Shown piece after piece: positions 32,738 through 42,930 of a stretch of 64,000 nucleotides of DNA; position 1 is the first letter of the stretch, and every line of letters starts with the position of its first letter. Below the pieces are notes generated by a model, which saw only the letters and a list, made by a program, of their open reading frames with translations, was not told the origin of the DNA and searched no databases. Location of the stretch: contig JACGWO010000005.1 in assembly GCA_034509735.1 (NCBI GenBank), forward strand, positions 12,355,692 through 12,419,691, given 5' to 3'. This DNA comes from Sesamum alatum. Taxonomy: Eukaryota; Streptophyta; Magnoliopsida; Lamiales; Pedaliaceae. Both the position numbers and the translations under genes were made by a program.

Positions 32738-34294
32738 TTAACAGCTGGTATATGAGATTTTTGTGATATTTTGATTGTCAGTGAAAGCATCTGGTAATTG
32801 ATTTGCAATATTTTGAAAGTGAATGATCTTTTGAACTTCAAGTTCACATTCTTTAGTGCGATGGTCAAAATGAGATAACTTTATCTCATGCCATGTAATT
32901 TCTTGTTGTGCTTCAGGCACAGACTTTTCTCTCCCTAATGGAGAAAAAATAGACTCATCAAATTGACAATCTTCAAAACGTGCTGTAAAAAGGTTACCTG
33001 TCATTGGTTCAAGATATCTAATAATGGATGGTGAGTCAAGTCCAATATAAATACCTAACCTACGTTGTGGACCCATTTTTGTGCGTTTTGAAGGCGCAAT
33101 TGGTACATAAACTGCACAACCAAATGTTCTAAGATGAAAAATATTTGGCTGTTGACCAAGGACAAGTTGTAATGGGGAATATTTCTGATAAGTTGTTGGT
33201 CTAATTTTAGCCAAATATGCAGCATGTAATATGGCATGTCCCCAAGCAGATACAGGTAATTTTGATCTCATAAGTAAAGGTCTGGCAATCCATTGTAATC
33301 TTTTAATAAAAGATTCAACTAAACCATTTTGAGTGTGCACATGTGCTACTGGGTGTTCGACATCAATTCCCATTGACAAACAATAGTTATCAAATATTTT
33401 TGAAGTGAATTCACTAGCATTGTCCAAATGAATTTTTCGAATTGGGTAATCTGGAAATTGTGCCTTTAATCTAATTATTTGAGCAAGTAATCTAGCAAAT
33501 GCAAGATTACGAGTAGATAAAAGACACACATGAGACCATTTAGTAGATGCATCTATTAATACCATAAAATATCTAAATGGACCGCATGGTGGGTGTATTG
33601 GTCCGCATATATCACCTTGAATTCTTTCAAGAAAAGAGGGTGACTCAATAACAACTTTTGAAGATGATAGTCTGATAATTAATTTACCCTGTGAACAAGC
33701 ATTACATGGCATTTCATTTGGTAAAAGAATCTTCTGGTTCTTTAATGGATGACCATTCGAATTTTCAATAATACGACGCATCATTATTGATCCCGGATGT
33801 CCAAGACGATCATGCCAAAGCTTAAAAACTTTGGGGTTGGAACACTTCTGGTGTACCAATGCATTAGTTTCAATTGTTTTCATGATCGTATAATAAATCC
33901 CCGAAGAGAAAGCGGGTAGTTTTACTAGTATGAGCTTCTGGCTCAAACTATGTGAAGTAATGAGTAGATACTCTTTACTACCTTCATTAGTGGTCTTAAT
34001 ATGATAATCATTAAGACGTATATCTTTAAAACTGAGTAAATTTCTTTTGGACTCAGATGAATATAAAGCATCTGTTATATGAAGCTTAGTGCCATTAGGT
34101 AGCACTAGATTGGCTCTTCCGGAGCCTTTGATCAGATCTGCTGGACCTGATATGGTGGTAACATTTGCTTTGATAAAAGTTAAACTATCAAAATATTTCT
34201 TATCCTTTAAGATAGTATGTGTAGTTGCACTATCTACCAAGCACAAGTCTCCACTTGTTTTATTGCTGTTTGTAAAGCCATCAGAAAAATCCAT
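32738..34294 (-). CDS. Copia protease and integrase (pol, 5' part)
   Basis: This is a 518-residue frame. The protease signature near the start reads LVDSATTHTIL, with Ser in place of the Thr usual at DTG-type sites. The integrase zinc region follows (WHDRLGHPG, then CNACSQGK). Next comes the core, with D in QGDICGPI, D in HLDNASEF and E in LVESFIKR, so the D,D,E triad is complete. The C-terminal part includes RTFGCAVYVPI. The frame ends early at a probable frameshift near 32760. The adjoining frame continues with SHIPAVNAPARIEIPEGS, which then leads to the RT frame. It begins about 110 bp after the gag stop, separated by an AT-rich gap. Confidence 0.92.
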   Translation of the reverse strand: MDFSDGFTNSNKTSGDLCLVDSATTHTILKDKKYFDSLTFIKANVTTISGPADLIKGSGRANLVLPNGTKLHITDALYSSESKRNLLSFKDIRLNDYHIKTTNEGSKEYLLITSHSLSQKLILVKLPAFSSGIYYTIMKTIETNALVHQKCSNPKVFKLWHDRLGHPGSIMMRRIIENSNGHPLKNQKILLPNEMPCNACSQGKLIIRLSSSKVVIESPSFLERIQGDICGPIHPPCGPFRYFMVLIDASTKWSHVCLLSTRNLAFARLLAQIIRLKAQFPDYPIRKIHLDNASEFTSKIFDNYCLSMGIDVEHPVAHVHTQNGLVESFIKRLQWIARPLLMRSKLPVSAWGHAILHAAYLAKIRPTTYQKYSPLQLVLGQQPNIFHLRTFGCAVYVPIAPSKRTKMGPQRRLGIYIGLDSPSIIRYLEPMTGNLFTARFEDCQFDESIFSPLGREKSVPEAQQEITWHEIKLSHFDHRTKECELEVQKIIHFQNIANQLPDAFTDNQNITKISYTSC

Positions 34295-34406
34295 GTTCTA
34301 ACATTAAATAGAATTTATTAAAATTAATGTCAATATAAGCATATGAAACATATAGAAGTAAACAGTTATTCATCTATTTATTTATTTATTTAAAAATATT
34401 TTTACA

Positions 34407-35450
34407 TTAAGCACTACTTTTATTTGGATCCTCAAAGAAATCTGTAGCAGTGAGATAGTTAAGAGGTTGGCTCTTAGGCTCAGTCAAATCCTCCAAATTA
34501 GTGTAAATATCAAGATCTTCAGGATCATGAGTTTGGAGGAGATTTGTCTCTATCTCTTTTCCCTTTTGTTTGATAGATGCCTGATACAAATCTACCAAAT
34601 GCCTGGGCGTACGACATATACGCGACCAGTGACCTTGTGCACCACATCTGAAGCATTTGTCTTCATATTGCTTATAAGACTTATACTGTGGATCCTTCTC
34701 TTTATTCTGTGTTAGCCCATTTGGTTTCCACTTCTGGTGGTATGGACTATATCCGTTGGAAGCATTTTGATTTTTTCTTTTCCATTGAAATTTATTCTTA
34801 CCACGTCTAGCACCGCCGTTGATTCCATTATTATTGATTTTTATGCCATTCGCTTCAGGGAGTGGCTTGGAACCGGTGGGGTGTGCTTGGTGGTTTTTCA
34901 TTAGGAGCTCGTTATTTTGTTCAGTCACCAGAAGACATGAGATCAATTCAGAATATTTTATGAATCTTCTTTCTCGATATTGTTGTTGCAGAACTATATT
35001 AGAGGCATGGAATGTAGAGAATGTTTTCTCTAGCATATCAGCATCCGTGACTGTTTCACCACACAATTTCAGCCGTGAGGTGATTTTGAATATTGCAGAA
35101 TTATAATCAGCCACGGATTTGAAATCTTGCAACCTCAGGTGCATCCATTCATAACGAGCTCTGGGGAGAATTATGGACTTCTGGTGCGCATATCTCTCCT
35201 TTAAATTATTCCAAAGGACAATAGGATCCTTTACAGTTAAATATTCAGTTTTTAATTCTTCATAAATGTGGTGTCGTAGGAAAATCATTGCTTTTGCGCG
35301 ATCCTGCTGGGATGCCTGATTTCCTTGTTTAATCGTGTCACCAAGATTCACAGCTTCCAGGTGAATCTCAGCATCGAGGATCCATGATAAATAATTATTA
35401 CCAGTAATATCCAAAGCAACAAATTCAAGTTTTTTCAAATTGTTCGACAT
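34407..35450 (-). CDS. Copia gag (capsid-nucleocapsid)
   Basis: This 347-residue protein should build the virus-like particle and bind element RNA. The N-terminal part (LDITGNNYLSWILDAEIHL, WNNLKERYAHQ) matches the Retrotran_gag_2/UBN2 type of capsid domain as I know it. A basic Asn/Lys-rich stretch comes next, then a CCHC zinc knuckle (CFRCGAQGHWSRICRTP, near residue 270). The Met at 35450 follows the LTR and primer site by about 80 bp and starts MSNNLKKLEFVALD, a typical gag start. No internal stop is seen. It ends at a true stop, separating gag from pol. Confidence 0.95.
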   Translation of the reverse strand: MSNNLKKLEFVALDITGNNYLSWILDAEIHLEAVNLGDTIKQGNQASQQDRAKAMIFLRHHIYEELKTEYLTVKDPIVLWNNLKERYAHQKSIILPRARYEWMHLRLQDFKSVADYNSAIFKITSRLKLCGETVTDADMLEKTFSTFHASNIVLQQQYRERRFIKYSELISCLLVTEQNNELLMKNHQAHPTGSKPLPEANGIKINNNGINGGARRGKNKFQWKRKNQNASNGYSPYHQKWKPNGLTQNKEKDPQYKSYKQYEDKCFRCGAQGHWSRICRTPRHLVDLYQASIKQKGKEIETNLLQTHDPEDLDIYTNLEDLTEPKSQPLNYLTATDFFEDPNKSSA

Positions 35451-35514
35451 AGTATTTTGAATAATAATAAAAAAAAATATGATAAAAGCGTACCTTGTAA
35501 AAGTGTAGAAGCTA

Positions 35515-35529
35515 CTCGTGCTGATAACA
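35515..35529 (-). promoter_or_regulatory. Primer binding site of the young copia element
   Basis: On the minus strand TGTTATCAGCACGAG directly follows the 5' LTR. This differs from the TGGTATCAGAGCC site of the other copia elements here. From its position it should be the tRNA primer site, possibly for an internal tRNA segment. Confidence 0.65.
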
Positions 35530-35725
35530 TTTTATAAAATGATCGAAGAGAAATAGTAAATATAGAATATCATAAACTTTCACTGTATATTCATATATTT
35601 TTAAGAACACGGTACATCCACTATTTATATAATTACTAAGTAGCATTGTATTAATAACATCATTAATACTTTTACATTAATTGAAATGAAACATAATGGT
35701 CATTCATTATGCTATGTTTATAACA
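35530..35725 (-). repeat. 5' LTR of the young copia element
   Basis: 196 bp. It differs from the 3' LTR at two visible places (GATCGAAG versus GATCAAAG, and TTTATAACA versus TTTACAACA). Confidence 0.95.
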
Positions 35726-36525
35726 CTAATATAGTATTACGTGTGTCTAATTTCAATTTCTACAAGAACCATATAATTTGAACTATAATATCTGTAAGGC
35801 TTTTAATACATTTGGTCGGTACTAACGTAGAAACGGGGCAATAGAATGTTTTTCTAATTTTACCCATTTCAACGAATGATTAGCTTCTTCTCAAAATTAA
35901 AAAATCTGAGTAGACATTCTAAATTTTCATCCATGAAATAATAACTAAACTTGGATCAGTATGGATGAAGAAATTCAAGAATTACAAAGCATGCGCCGCA
36001 CAGAAAAATTTCGCTTTAGCTGACAGCTTTTTAATAATGCAATACTTCTCAATTATAATTTTCTAATATTTCTTTTAATTTTTCATCAATCCCTCGCTAT
36101 TATAGCGATTAATTAATGACCTGTACATATAATTAAATATCTAGTTAATAAATCTGGTTAAAGTGAATAGATCAATTATAATAATAACTAAATCCATTAA
36201 ATCAAATAATTTAATTACTTGGCAATACTACCCCGATTCAAATTTCATATTTACCCCATCACAAATTTATAAATAATCAAACTCATGAAGTTTTTTGATG
36301 AAGAATTAAATCCGATAGTATAAATGACATTGAATAAATACACTAATTAAATAATATAGTTATAAAAATTAATAATAATTTAAATCAATATTTCCCTTAC
36401 CCTTTTCTGTTTTTTTTTTTTTTTGAAGGAAGACGGAAGCCAAATACCTTCTTTGTGTGTTGTGTGTGTTCGTGCCCACTTACAAAAGCATCTCATCATA
36501 TTATATATATATCTATATACTAGCG

Positions 36526-37174
36526 TAGAACCGTGTGCTATGCACGGTTATATATATATATATTTTACAAAAATAAATATTTTTTTACAATATATTAGGG
36601 TACAAAGGAATTTTTTAAATAAAACAAGACTTTTATTTTAATAGGTAAAACATAGTAGTGTTATCTATTTTTATTATTATTAAATGTTTTCTTATACACG
36701 ATATTTCTACTTGGCAAAAAATTGTATTCATATGAGAATTACTTTTGGAGAATAAAGATCACCTTTAAATATATCCAGTCCTACATAAAAATAATAAAAA
36801 TAAAAATTAGTTAAAATGTATTGTTTGTATTAATTCTTTCCCATAAAAAAAACTATATTAAAGTATATAAACATTATCACAGGCAAGTAAATAATTTTTA
36901 ACTTCCAACGGATGTGAAGAAATCTTAAACGATGAAAGTTTAATGTGCAAATAAAAGAATGAATTGACAAAAAACAAAAATTAAAACAACATTATTTATC
37001 ATTCATTTTCCTAATAAAAGCCCGAATGCATTAATAAAAAAAAAAGAAGTTAGCAAAGTGAAAAGAAAACACATGAAAAAAATTATAATGATGAAAAAGA
37101 TAAAATATGCTAAAGTTTAAAATACATAATAGATTGCAATGTATAAGTAAGTCATAACTATTATATTTTTAATT
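36526..37174. other. AT-rich spacer with a short hairpin
   Basis: There is no gene. A hairpin AACCGTG-TGCTATG-CACGGTT lies at 36529-36549 between TA-rich runs, at the point where the F LTR homology ends. The rest is low-complexity AT-rich sequence. Confidence 0.5.
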
Positions 37175-37546
37175 AGGGTAATATGCAGACACCCTCCAAC
37201 ATATGAGGGTCTTTGCACTTTGCCCCCAACATTCTTTATATACTCCACACCCCAATCTTTATGATCTGTAACATAATGTCCTTTTTTTTTTCCAGGGGAA
37301 TAAAATAAAATATTCCATCTGCATGAACACGCACACTTGTAATTGGATTTAGAATGGGATAAAATTGTAACTTCACACCTCATCCTCTTTCGTCTGCAAT
37401 TCGAATGAAGAAGAAGACCCTTCAACAATTTTGCTTTCGTCTTTTCAAAAGTTATTGAAATCTTTGCAAGAGCTTGCTTTTGCGTCCGTTTTAATAAAGA
37501 TTTGAGTATTGATGAAGGCGCGGGAGGAGGTGGTGAGGTGAACGGC

Positions 37547-38760
37547 TGTCGAAGCCGTCAAATATAATTACTTATTTTAAAACTGTAGCAGTTGTGGAAC
37601 CAGGTCGAATCTCTAGGGAACTATGAATCAATCTCTCAGTCTAGTCTTGGTAACAAAAAAGGGGGATTTTGAAATGAGAATTAACTACTAATACATATAA
37701 ACTAAATAACTAAGAAGAGATTGACAGATAGAATTCCAATTCAAGGTAGTGTCTCACCCAATCGTTATGTCTATCATAGGTCACTAATGATTAATTTCAC
37801 AACCAAGCATTCAACTTTGAAATGTATTAGGATAGCCATAATAAATTCTCGTTTGCCTATTGTAATGGATTTGACTCAGGCATCTAAATTCAAACTTATT
37901 ATATCAAGATTGGGCACGATAGCATTCCATATCACATCAATAATAGCATTTGCAAGAATAAAAACAATTGAATATATATCAAACAATTGAGATAGCTGCA
38001 ATTATCTAACCTAGTTTTCTCGTCCCCCGCAAATAAATCATGCAAAGCACATAATAAATTTACTTGCTACTCATGCCAATCATTCATGACAATATGGATC
38101 ACCGAACTCATGGATAGCAATACAACAATTAACATTAAATCGAATTGTCAGATCTATCAATAATAATCATTCCATAAACAGTAAATCAAGATGAGAAATA
38201 CTTGGCGAAATCAGATAAAATCGAAACCTCAAAACATAACAATTGGGTTCAACATTTCCCTCGAATCAAAATAGAATTAGCTATAGATCATGTGTGTAGA
38301 AAAACCTAAAATCTTATAGCAAAATATAAAATAAAATAAAGGAGAAGGGGAGAGATGATCTAAACTAAAAGGGTGATCAAATATGAAATTCGATACTTGA
38401 TTTTCAACCTTAAGATCCCTTTTATAGCATCGAAAATGTGTTCTTCTTGTCTTTCAACTTGCAGTTGGAAAAGGAAACAAATGGCCGTCAAAATCTTTTC
38501 AAATCTTCTTTTTTCTCGCGCAAACTTGGTTATCGAATAGGGCGTGATCACGCCTTAATGACTGCTCAAGTCTGATTTGTATTCAACTTCCCTTGATCAC
38601 TTTTTAGCTTCATTTGGAGCTTTTTCACCCCATTTCCTTCACAATGGGTCAAAATCGATCATTCACTCAAAAGATGCATAATTCAATTATCAATGCAGAG
38701 AATTAGTTTTTGAAATACCCCAAGTAAACATATATTTGAGTGATAAAACACATCCTATCA
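37547..38760 (-). repeat. 3' LTR of the Athila/Tat-like derivative, 1214 bp
   Basis: It matches 41349-42581 along its whole length, including GACCAGGTCGAATC and the closing AACACATCCTATCA. It contains the palindrome GGCGTGATCACGCC at 38541-38554. Confidence 0.9.
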
Positions 38761-38776
38761 AATTCCCCCACACAGA
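38761..38776 (-). promoter_or_regulatory. Polypurine tract of the Athila/Tat-like derivative
   Basis: On the minus strand CTGTGTGGGGGAATT lies directly before the 3' LTR start TGATAGGATGTG. The preceding TGAGGACAAGCATGG wording is typical of this gypsy group. Confidence 0.8.
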
Positions 38777-39784
38777 AACCATGCTTGTCCTCAAGCATGT
38801 TTTGATTTAAAATAGACGGATTATTCAAGTAGCCAAACCCAAATTTCCCTTCATGTTAGTTAAGTATGTCCCTTAACCAATATGTGTTCACAGTTTAAGA
38901 GAAGATAGTAATATTGAGAATAAACACTAATGACATTAATTCAACAAACAAGTATCCCATCGATTCTTGAACGTTGTGCATTTAATGCAATCAATGGGAC
39001 AACCTTCACAACATTTTTTTTACATGCCACTAGCGTTAGTTCTACCTACTAATCTCGACTTAAGCCACAATTTCCTTTCAGTTAACACAAGATACCATTC
39101 AAGGAATCCTGTTCAAGTTACAGGATAATTCACACATTTTGTTTCAAGGCCAAACATTATCAATTCCCAAATCAAAAATATTTTGCTCCACAAAAACCAA
39201 TCTCCCCACAAAATATCAACATTTCCATCAACACATAACCAAAGGGAGGATTAAGCATATAATCAACATTCGCCAAAACAGCATGTTAGCACAAACTTCC
39301 CCCACACCAAGAACATACATTATCCCCAATGTATGCATAAAACACGACACATAGCAAGGGATTGATATGTAAAAAGGGAGATAGAGAACGTCCTTGAAAT
39401 GTGCGGTGGGGTAAAGTCGACTAAATGAAAGGTGGTAGAGGTAGAAGTGGAGGCGCGTTGGCTGCAGGCTAAATTGAACAACCGTTAAGGCGTGATCACG
39501 CTTTAGCAAACCCTCAAGTCTGTTATGCAGAGCAATTTCAGACAGATCAGAAAGTAAGATAGGGCGTGATCACACCTTATCTCTCGATGTAATCTGTTGG
39601 GGGCCAAACGTGGAGGACTGAGTTCAGTGTCAGACAAAGCGTGATCATGCCCTATATGACGGTCAAATCAGCGGAGTTCTAAGAGTAACATCCTAAATAA
39701 ATTCAAAACAAAGCAAATAAAGAGTCCGGTTGCCACCAGAAAAGGGCAATTATTTTATGATGTTATGCTCGACGGAGTGCCTCA
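38777..39784 (-). other. Non-coding 3' internal region with repeated palindromes
   Basis: There is no gene. Three near-palindromes of the GGCGTGATCACGCC type lie at 39488-39502, 39561-39577 and 39638-39652, in a stretch with no conserved frame. Such long untranslated regions before the 3' LTR are common in the Athila/Tat group. Confidence 0.6.
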
Positions 39785-40279
39785 TTATCCGTATGTTAAC
39801 TCTTGGAGTGACACCAATGCAATAAAAATGATGTTTGTGACTTTATTACCACCAAGAAATAATTTCGATCGATGGGCATTCACCGTGTCGAGACTTTTAA
39901 TTCTTGCTACACCATGAGAAAAAATATTGACACCTTCAAAACGACCAAGCCAAAAAGAACTCGACTTACTTGGGTTGAGCTTCAAGTGAGATTTGTAGAA
40001 TAGCACCATTGTCCGAACCTCAAATAGTTTTTTCAAAATCATATGATCATGAAATCACCATGTTTTCTCCTTGCAACTTCTCAAGTCTTCTCTCCCATCC
40101 AACTTTTTTTCATTTTGGTCTATAAATAGTCCTTCAAAAATAATGGCAGATAATGTCTCTCGTACACCCAAATAGAGATATTTTAGATGGTTTGGCAAGT
40201 CTTTCAGTTTCAGTGGGGATGCCTTCATGAATGTATTCATAATCTCCCTCTTATGCTCATCCTCCTTCGATTTCATCAT
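39785..40279 (-). pseudogene. Joined stubs of RT N-terminus and integrase C-terminus
   Basis: The frame 40055-40279 reads LKDLPNHLKYLYLGVRETLS, the start of gypsy RT of the Tat/Athila type. It stops at TW. The next frame (39785-40042) reads WLGRFEGVNIFSHGVARIKS, the C-terminal integrase wording of the same group. About 2.5 kb of RT, RNase H and integrase that should lie between them is missing. The junction lies near 40045-40055. Neither stub can be active. Confidence 0.75.
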
Positions 40280-40345
40280 CCTGTATGGGGGAGGAAGAGC
40301 ACAAGTATGAGATGAAGAAAGTGCGATTAAATTGGACTCTACCTT

Positions 40346-41317
40346 TTATTTTTGGACGTCGGTGTCTTCGAGAGCCTTCTCAACTTCATTGGGTTTCACC
40401 GGTGCTTGTTCTATTAGGTGGATATCCTTCCCATCCCGGAGTGTCATTTCACTCACATTCTCTATGGACTGCACCTTTGTTTGTAGGGGAACTTTTGTCG
40501 ATGTATGAGCTTCCAACTGGCTAATGGAGGTGGCCAATTGAGTGACTTGATTCTCTATAATTTTATTACTTTCCTTTGTCTCTTGCAAGTACACCCTTCT
40601 TTTCTGTTGAAATCGATGAATATTAGAGGCAATGCTTTTAACAAGATCTTCTAAACTCATACTTGAACTTGGTGGTTGAGGAGGCGGATTTGTTTCCTGT
40701 TGGAAACGCTTAGTAGAAAGAGCAAGGGATTTAAAAATATCCTCTAAGCTCATTTTTGAACTTGACGCTCGAGGAGGGGCTTGCGTGGGTGCCGAAGGTG
40801 GTTGATATCTTGATTTCTCCTCGTGACTTCAATACCTAAAATTTGGGTAAACTTGCCATCCTGGATTATAGAACTTATAGTAGGGATCATATTGCTGTTG
40901 AGGTTGCCCAGGAAATCCCCCTACCGCATTTACTTCCATTATTGCGTTGTGTTGTAACGATGGGCATGCATTTCTAGGATGTCCAAGACTTGAACAAATC
41001 CCACAAACATTCGCTACTTGCATTTGTCCTACACTCGATTGATGAACCAAAGCAGTGAGGTCAGAAATTTGGTTTCCCAAAGTAGTGAGGCTTACCTCAT
41101 TGGCTCATCGAACATCCTAATCTCTTCGAGATCCATAGTGTCTATGATTCTTGGCCATGGTAGAAATCCATTATCTTGTTGCCATCTGTTTTCCAATTTT
41201 CCCAAAAAAGGATTCAACACCAACAGTTAGTCTACATCAACCATGAAGGTCCCTGCGAAACAAAAAGATTAGCAAGGGATGAAAAAGCAAAAACTAGACT
41301 AAGAAACTAAAAATAGT
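40346..41317 (-). pseudogene. Athila/Tat-like gag remnant with zinc knuckle
   Basis: The frame 40829-41080 has LGNQISDLTALV-type sequence and a CCHC knuckle (CGICSSLGHPRNACP). Next comes NAVGGFPGQPQQQYDPY, characteristic of Athila/Tat gag as I know it. A second frame (40346-40753) has two SLEDxxKSxA repeats and ENQVTQLATSISQLEAHTS, the gag-to-protease linker. The large N-terminal capsid region is absent: only about 240 bp separate the first frame from the primer site. A stop separates the two frames. Confidence 0.8.
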
Positions 41318-41335
41318 TCCCCGGCAACGGCGCCA
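41318..41335 (-). promoter_or_regulatory. Primer binding site (Asp-tRNA type)
   Basis: The plus strand reads TCCCCGGCAACGGCGCCA, which is the 3' end of plant Asp-tRNA with CCA. The element strand therefore carries the matching primer site, 13 bp from the LTR. This site is standard in Athila/Tat elements. Confidence 0.9.
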
Positions 41336-41348
41336 AAATTTGACCGGT

Positions 41349-42581
41349 TGTCAAATCCGTCAAATATAATTACTGATTCTAAAACTATAGTAGTCGTTGG
41401 ACCAGGTCGAATCCCTAAGGAACTCTGTATTAATGTCTCAGTCTAATCTTGGTTACCACATGGGGGGGGGGGGTTGTGAAATGAGAATCAACTACTAATA
41501 CATATAAACTAAATAGAAAGTAAGAACAAATAACTAAGAAGAGATCAATAGGGAGAAATTCCAATTCAAGGGAGTGTATCACCCAATCGTTATGTCTATC
41601 ATAGTTACTAACGATTAATTTCACAAACCAAGCATTCAACTTTGAAATCTATTAGGATAGCCATAATAAATTCCCGTTTTTCTATTTTAATAGATTTGAC
41701 TCAAGCATCTAAATCCAAAGTTATTATATCAAGATTGGGCACGATAGTGTTCCATATCAATAATAGCATTTGCATCAATGAAAACAGTTGAATCCATATC
41801 AAACAATTGAGATAGCTGCAATTATCTAACCTAGTTTTCTCGTCCCCATAAATAAATCATGCAAAACGCATAATAAATTTGTGTGCTACTCATCCCAATC
41901 ATTCATGACAATTACGGATGACCGAACTCATGGATAGCAGTACAATAATTAATATTGAATCGAATTGTCTGATCTATCAACAATAATTATTCCATAAACA
42001 GTAAATGAAGATGAGAAATACTCGGTGAAATCAGTTAAAATGAAAACCTCAAAACTTAACAATTAGGTTCTACGTTTTCCTCAAATCAGAATAGAATTAG
42101 CTACGCTTCATGTGTGTAGAAAAACCTAAAATCTTATAGTAAAACATAAAATAAAATAAAGGAGAAGAGGGAGGGATGATCTAAAATAAAAGGGTGATCA
42201 AATATGAAATTCGATTCTTGATCTTCAGCTTTAAGACCCCTTTTATAGCACCAAAAACATGCTCTTCTCTCCTTTCAACTTGCAGTCTGGAAAAGAAAAC
42301 AAATTGCAGTCAAAATCTTTCTAAATCTTCTTCTTTCTCGCGCAGACTTGGTTATTGAAATAGGGCGTGACACACCTTAATGGCTGCTCAATTCTGATTT
42401 GTGTTCACCTTCCCTTGATCACTTTTCAATTTCATTTGGAGCTTTTTCACCCCATTTCCTTTACAATAGGTCAAAATCGATCATTTACTCAAAAGATGCA
42501 TAATTCAATTATCAATGCAGAGAATTAGTTTTAAAATACCCTAAGTAAACATACATTTGAGTGATAAAACACATCCTATCA
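41349..42581 (-). repeat. 5' LTR of the Athila/Tat-like derivative, 1233 bp
   Basis: It has the same ends as 37547-38760. It has a G homopolymer run at about 41462-41473 where the other copy has AAAAAAGGGGG. The palindrome is degenerate here (GGGCGTGACACACC, near 42362). Confidence 0.9.
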
Positions 42582-42799
42582 TGGGGATGGTGGAGCTGTG
42601 GACAACCTTTAGATTTGCTTTCTTTTGCCCTCGCCTTAATCAACCATACAAATGTGGGGGAGGATGGGGGCAGGAGGAGGTGATGGTGGGGTTAGTGGCT
42701 GTTCTAACATGGAAGATGTAGAAGAATTATGAGTTGCAATAGTTGTGGTTAGGTCTTACTATTTTTTGGACGGTGGATTTGTGTCTTTATCTTCTTGAA

Positions 42800-42930
42800 G
42801 GGTCTTTTTGATTTGGATTTAGGTAGATTTGGGTCTTCTTCAACCACTAGAAATGGCGACGGATCTGGGTCTTTTTGATTTGGATTTAGGTAGATTTGGG
42901 TCTTCTTCAACCACTAGAAATGGCGACGGA
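42800..42930. repeat. 67-bp tandem duplication inside the TIR element
   Basis: GGGTCTTTTTGATTTGG occurs at 42800 and 42867, and the block through AATGGCGACGGA is repeated. The frame 42896-43150 overlaps it but has no recognised domain. Confidence 0.9.

Larger units (their letters stand above)
30215..35725 (-). mobile_element. Young, nearly intact Ty1/copia element, 5.5 kb
   Basis: Two 196-bp LTRs (30215-30410 and 35530-35725) differ at only two positions by eye. CTAAT at 30210-30214 and 35726-35730 is a perfect 5-bp duplication. The left F LTR (near 24880) shows the empty site. On the minus strand the order is primer site, gag, protease-integrase, RT-RNase H, polypurine tract. It is the youngest large insertion for which LTR divergence can be read here. 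Two frameshifts near 32760 and 32655 appear to break pol. Confidence 0.97.
20537..36525 (-). mobile_element. F: decayed minus-strand chromovirus-like Ty3/gypsy element, nested host for other elements
   Basis: The left LTR (20537-26358) is followed by a polypurine tract in minus orientation and degenerate pol, so the left LTR is the 3' LTR. The right LTR (28567-36525) is partial at both ends. The tract context, TTCGTCCTCGAAATT beside CTCCCCTCC, is the reverse complement of the wording that precedes the 3' LTR in Tekay/Del-type plant chromoviruses as I know them. Insertions inside: a TIR element with a solo LTR, a 258-bp MITE and a young copia element. Confidence 0.75.
28567..36525 (-). repeat. 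5' LTR of F, truncated at both ends, hosting a copia element
   Basis: Homology to the left LTR begins at ACTGTTG (28567), so about 150 bp are missing there. It ends near 36520, where the left LTR runs on about 350 bp further. The copia element 30215-35725 interrupts it. The truncated ends explain why no target duplication for F can be seen. Confidence 0.75.
37547..42581 (-). mobile_element. Non-autonomous Athila/Tat-like Ty3/gypsy derivative
   Basis: Direct repeats at 37547-38760 and 41349-42581 are LTRs with TGTC...ATCA plus-strand ends. A polypurine-type run CCCCCACAC beside the left LTR and a primer site beside the right LTR fix the minus orientation. The interior is only 2.6 kb. It retains a gag stub with zinc knuckle, an RT N-terminal stub and an integrase C-terminal stub, so nearly all of pol has been deleted. 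The left flank ACGGC and right flank TGGGG do not match, so no target duplication was seen. Confidence 0.85.

Noticed and set aside
34295..34406. A spliced intron between gag and pol of the young copia element
   Set aside because: Possible GT and AG sites exist, but the joining I tried meets a stop in the new frame. A plain gag stop followed by a spacer is simpler.
37542..42586. A target duplication for the Athila/Tat-like derivative
   Set aside because: The five bases on each side (ACGGC and TGGGG) do not match at the boundaries I set.
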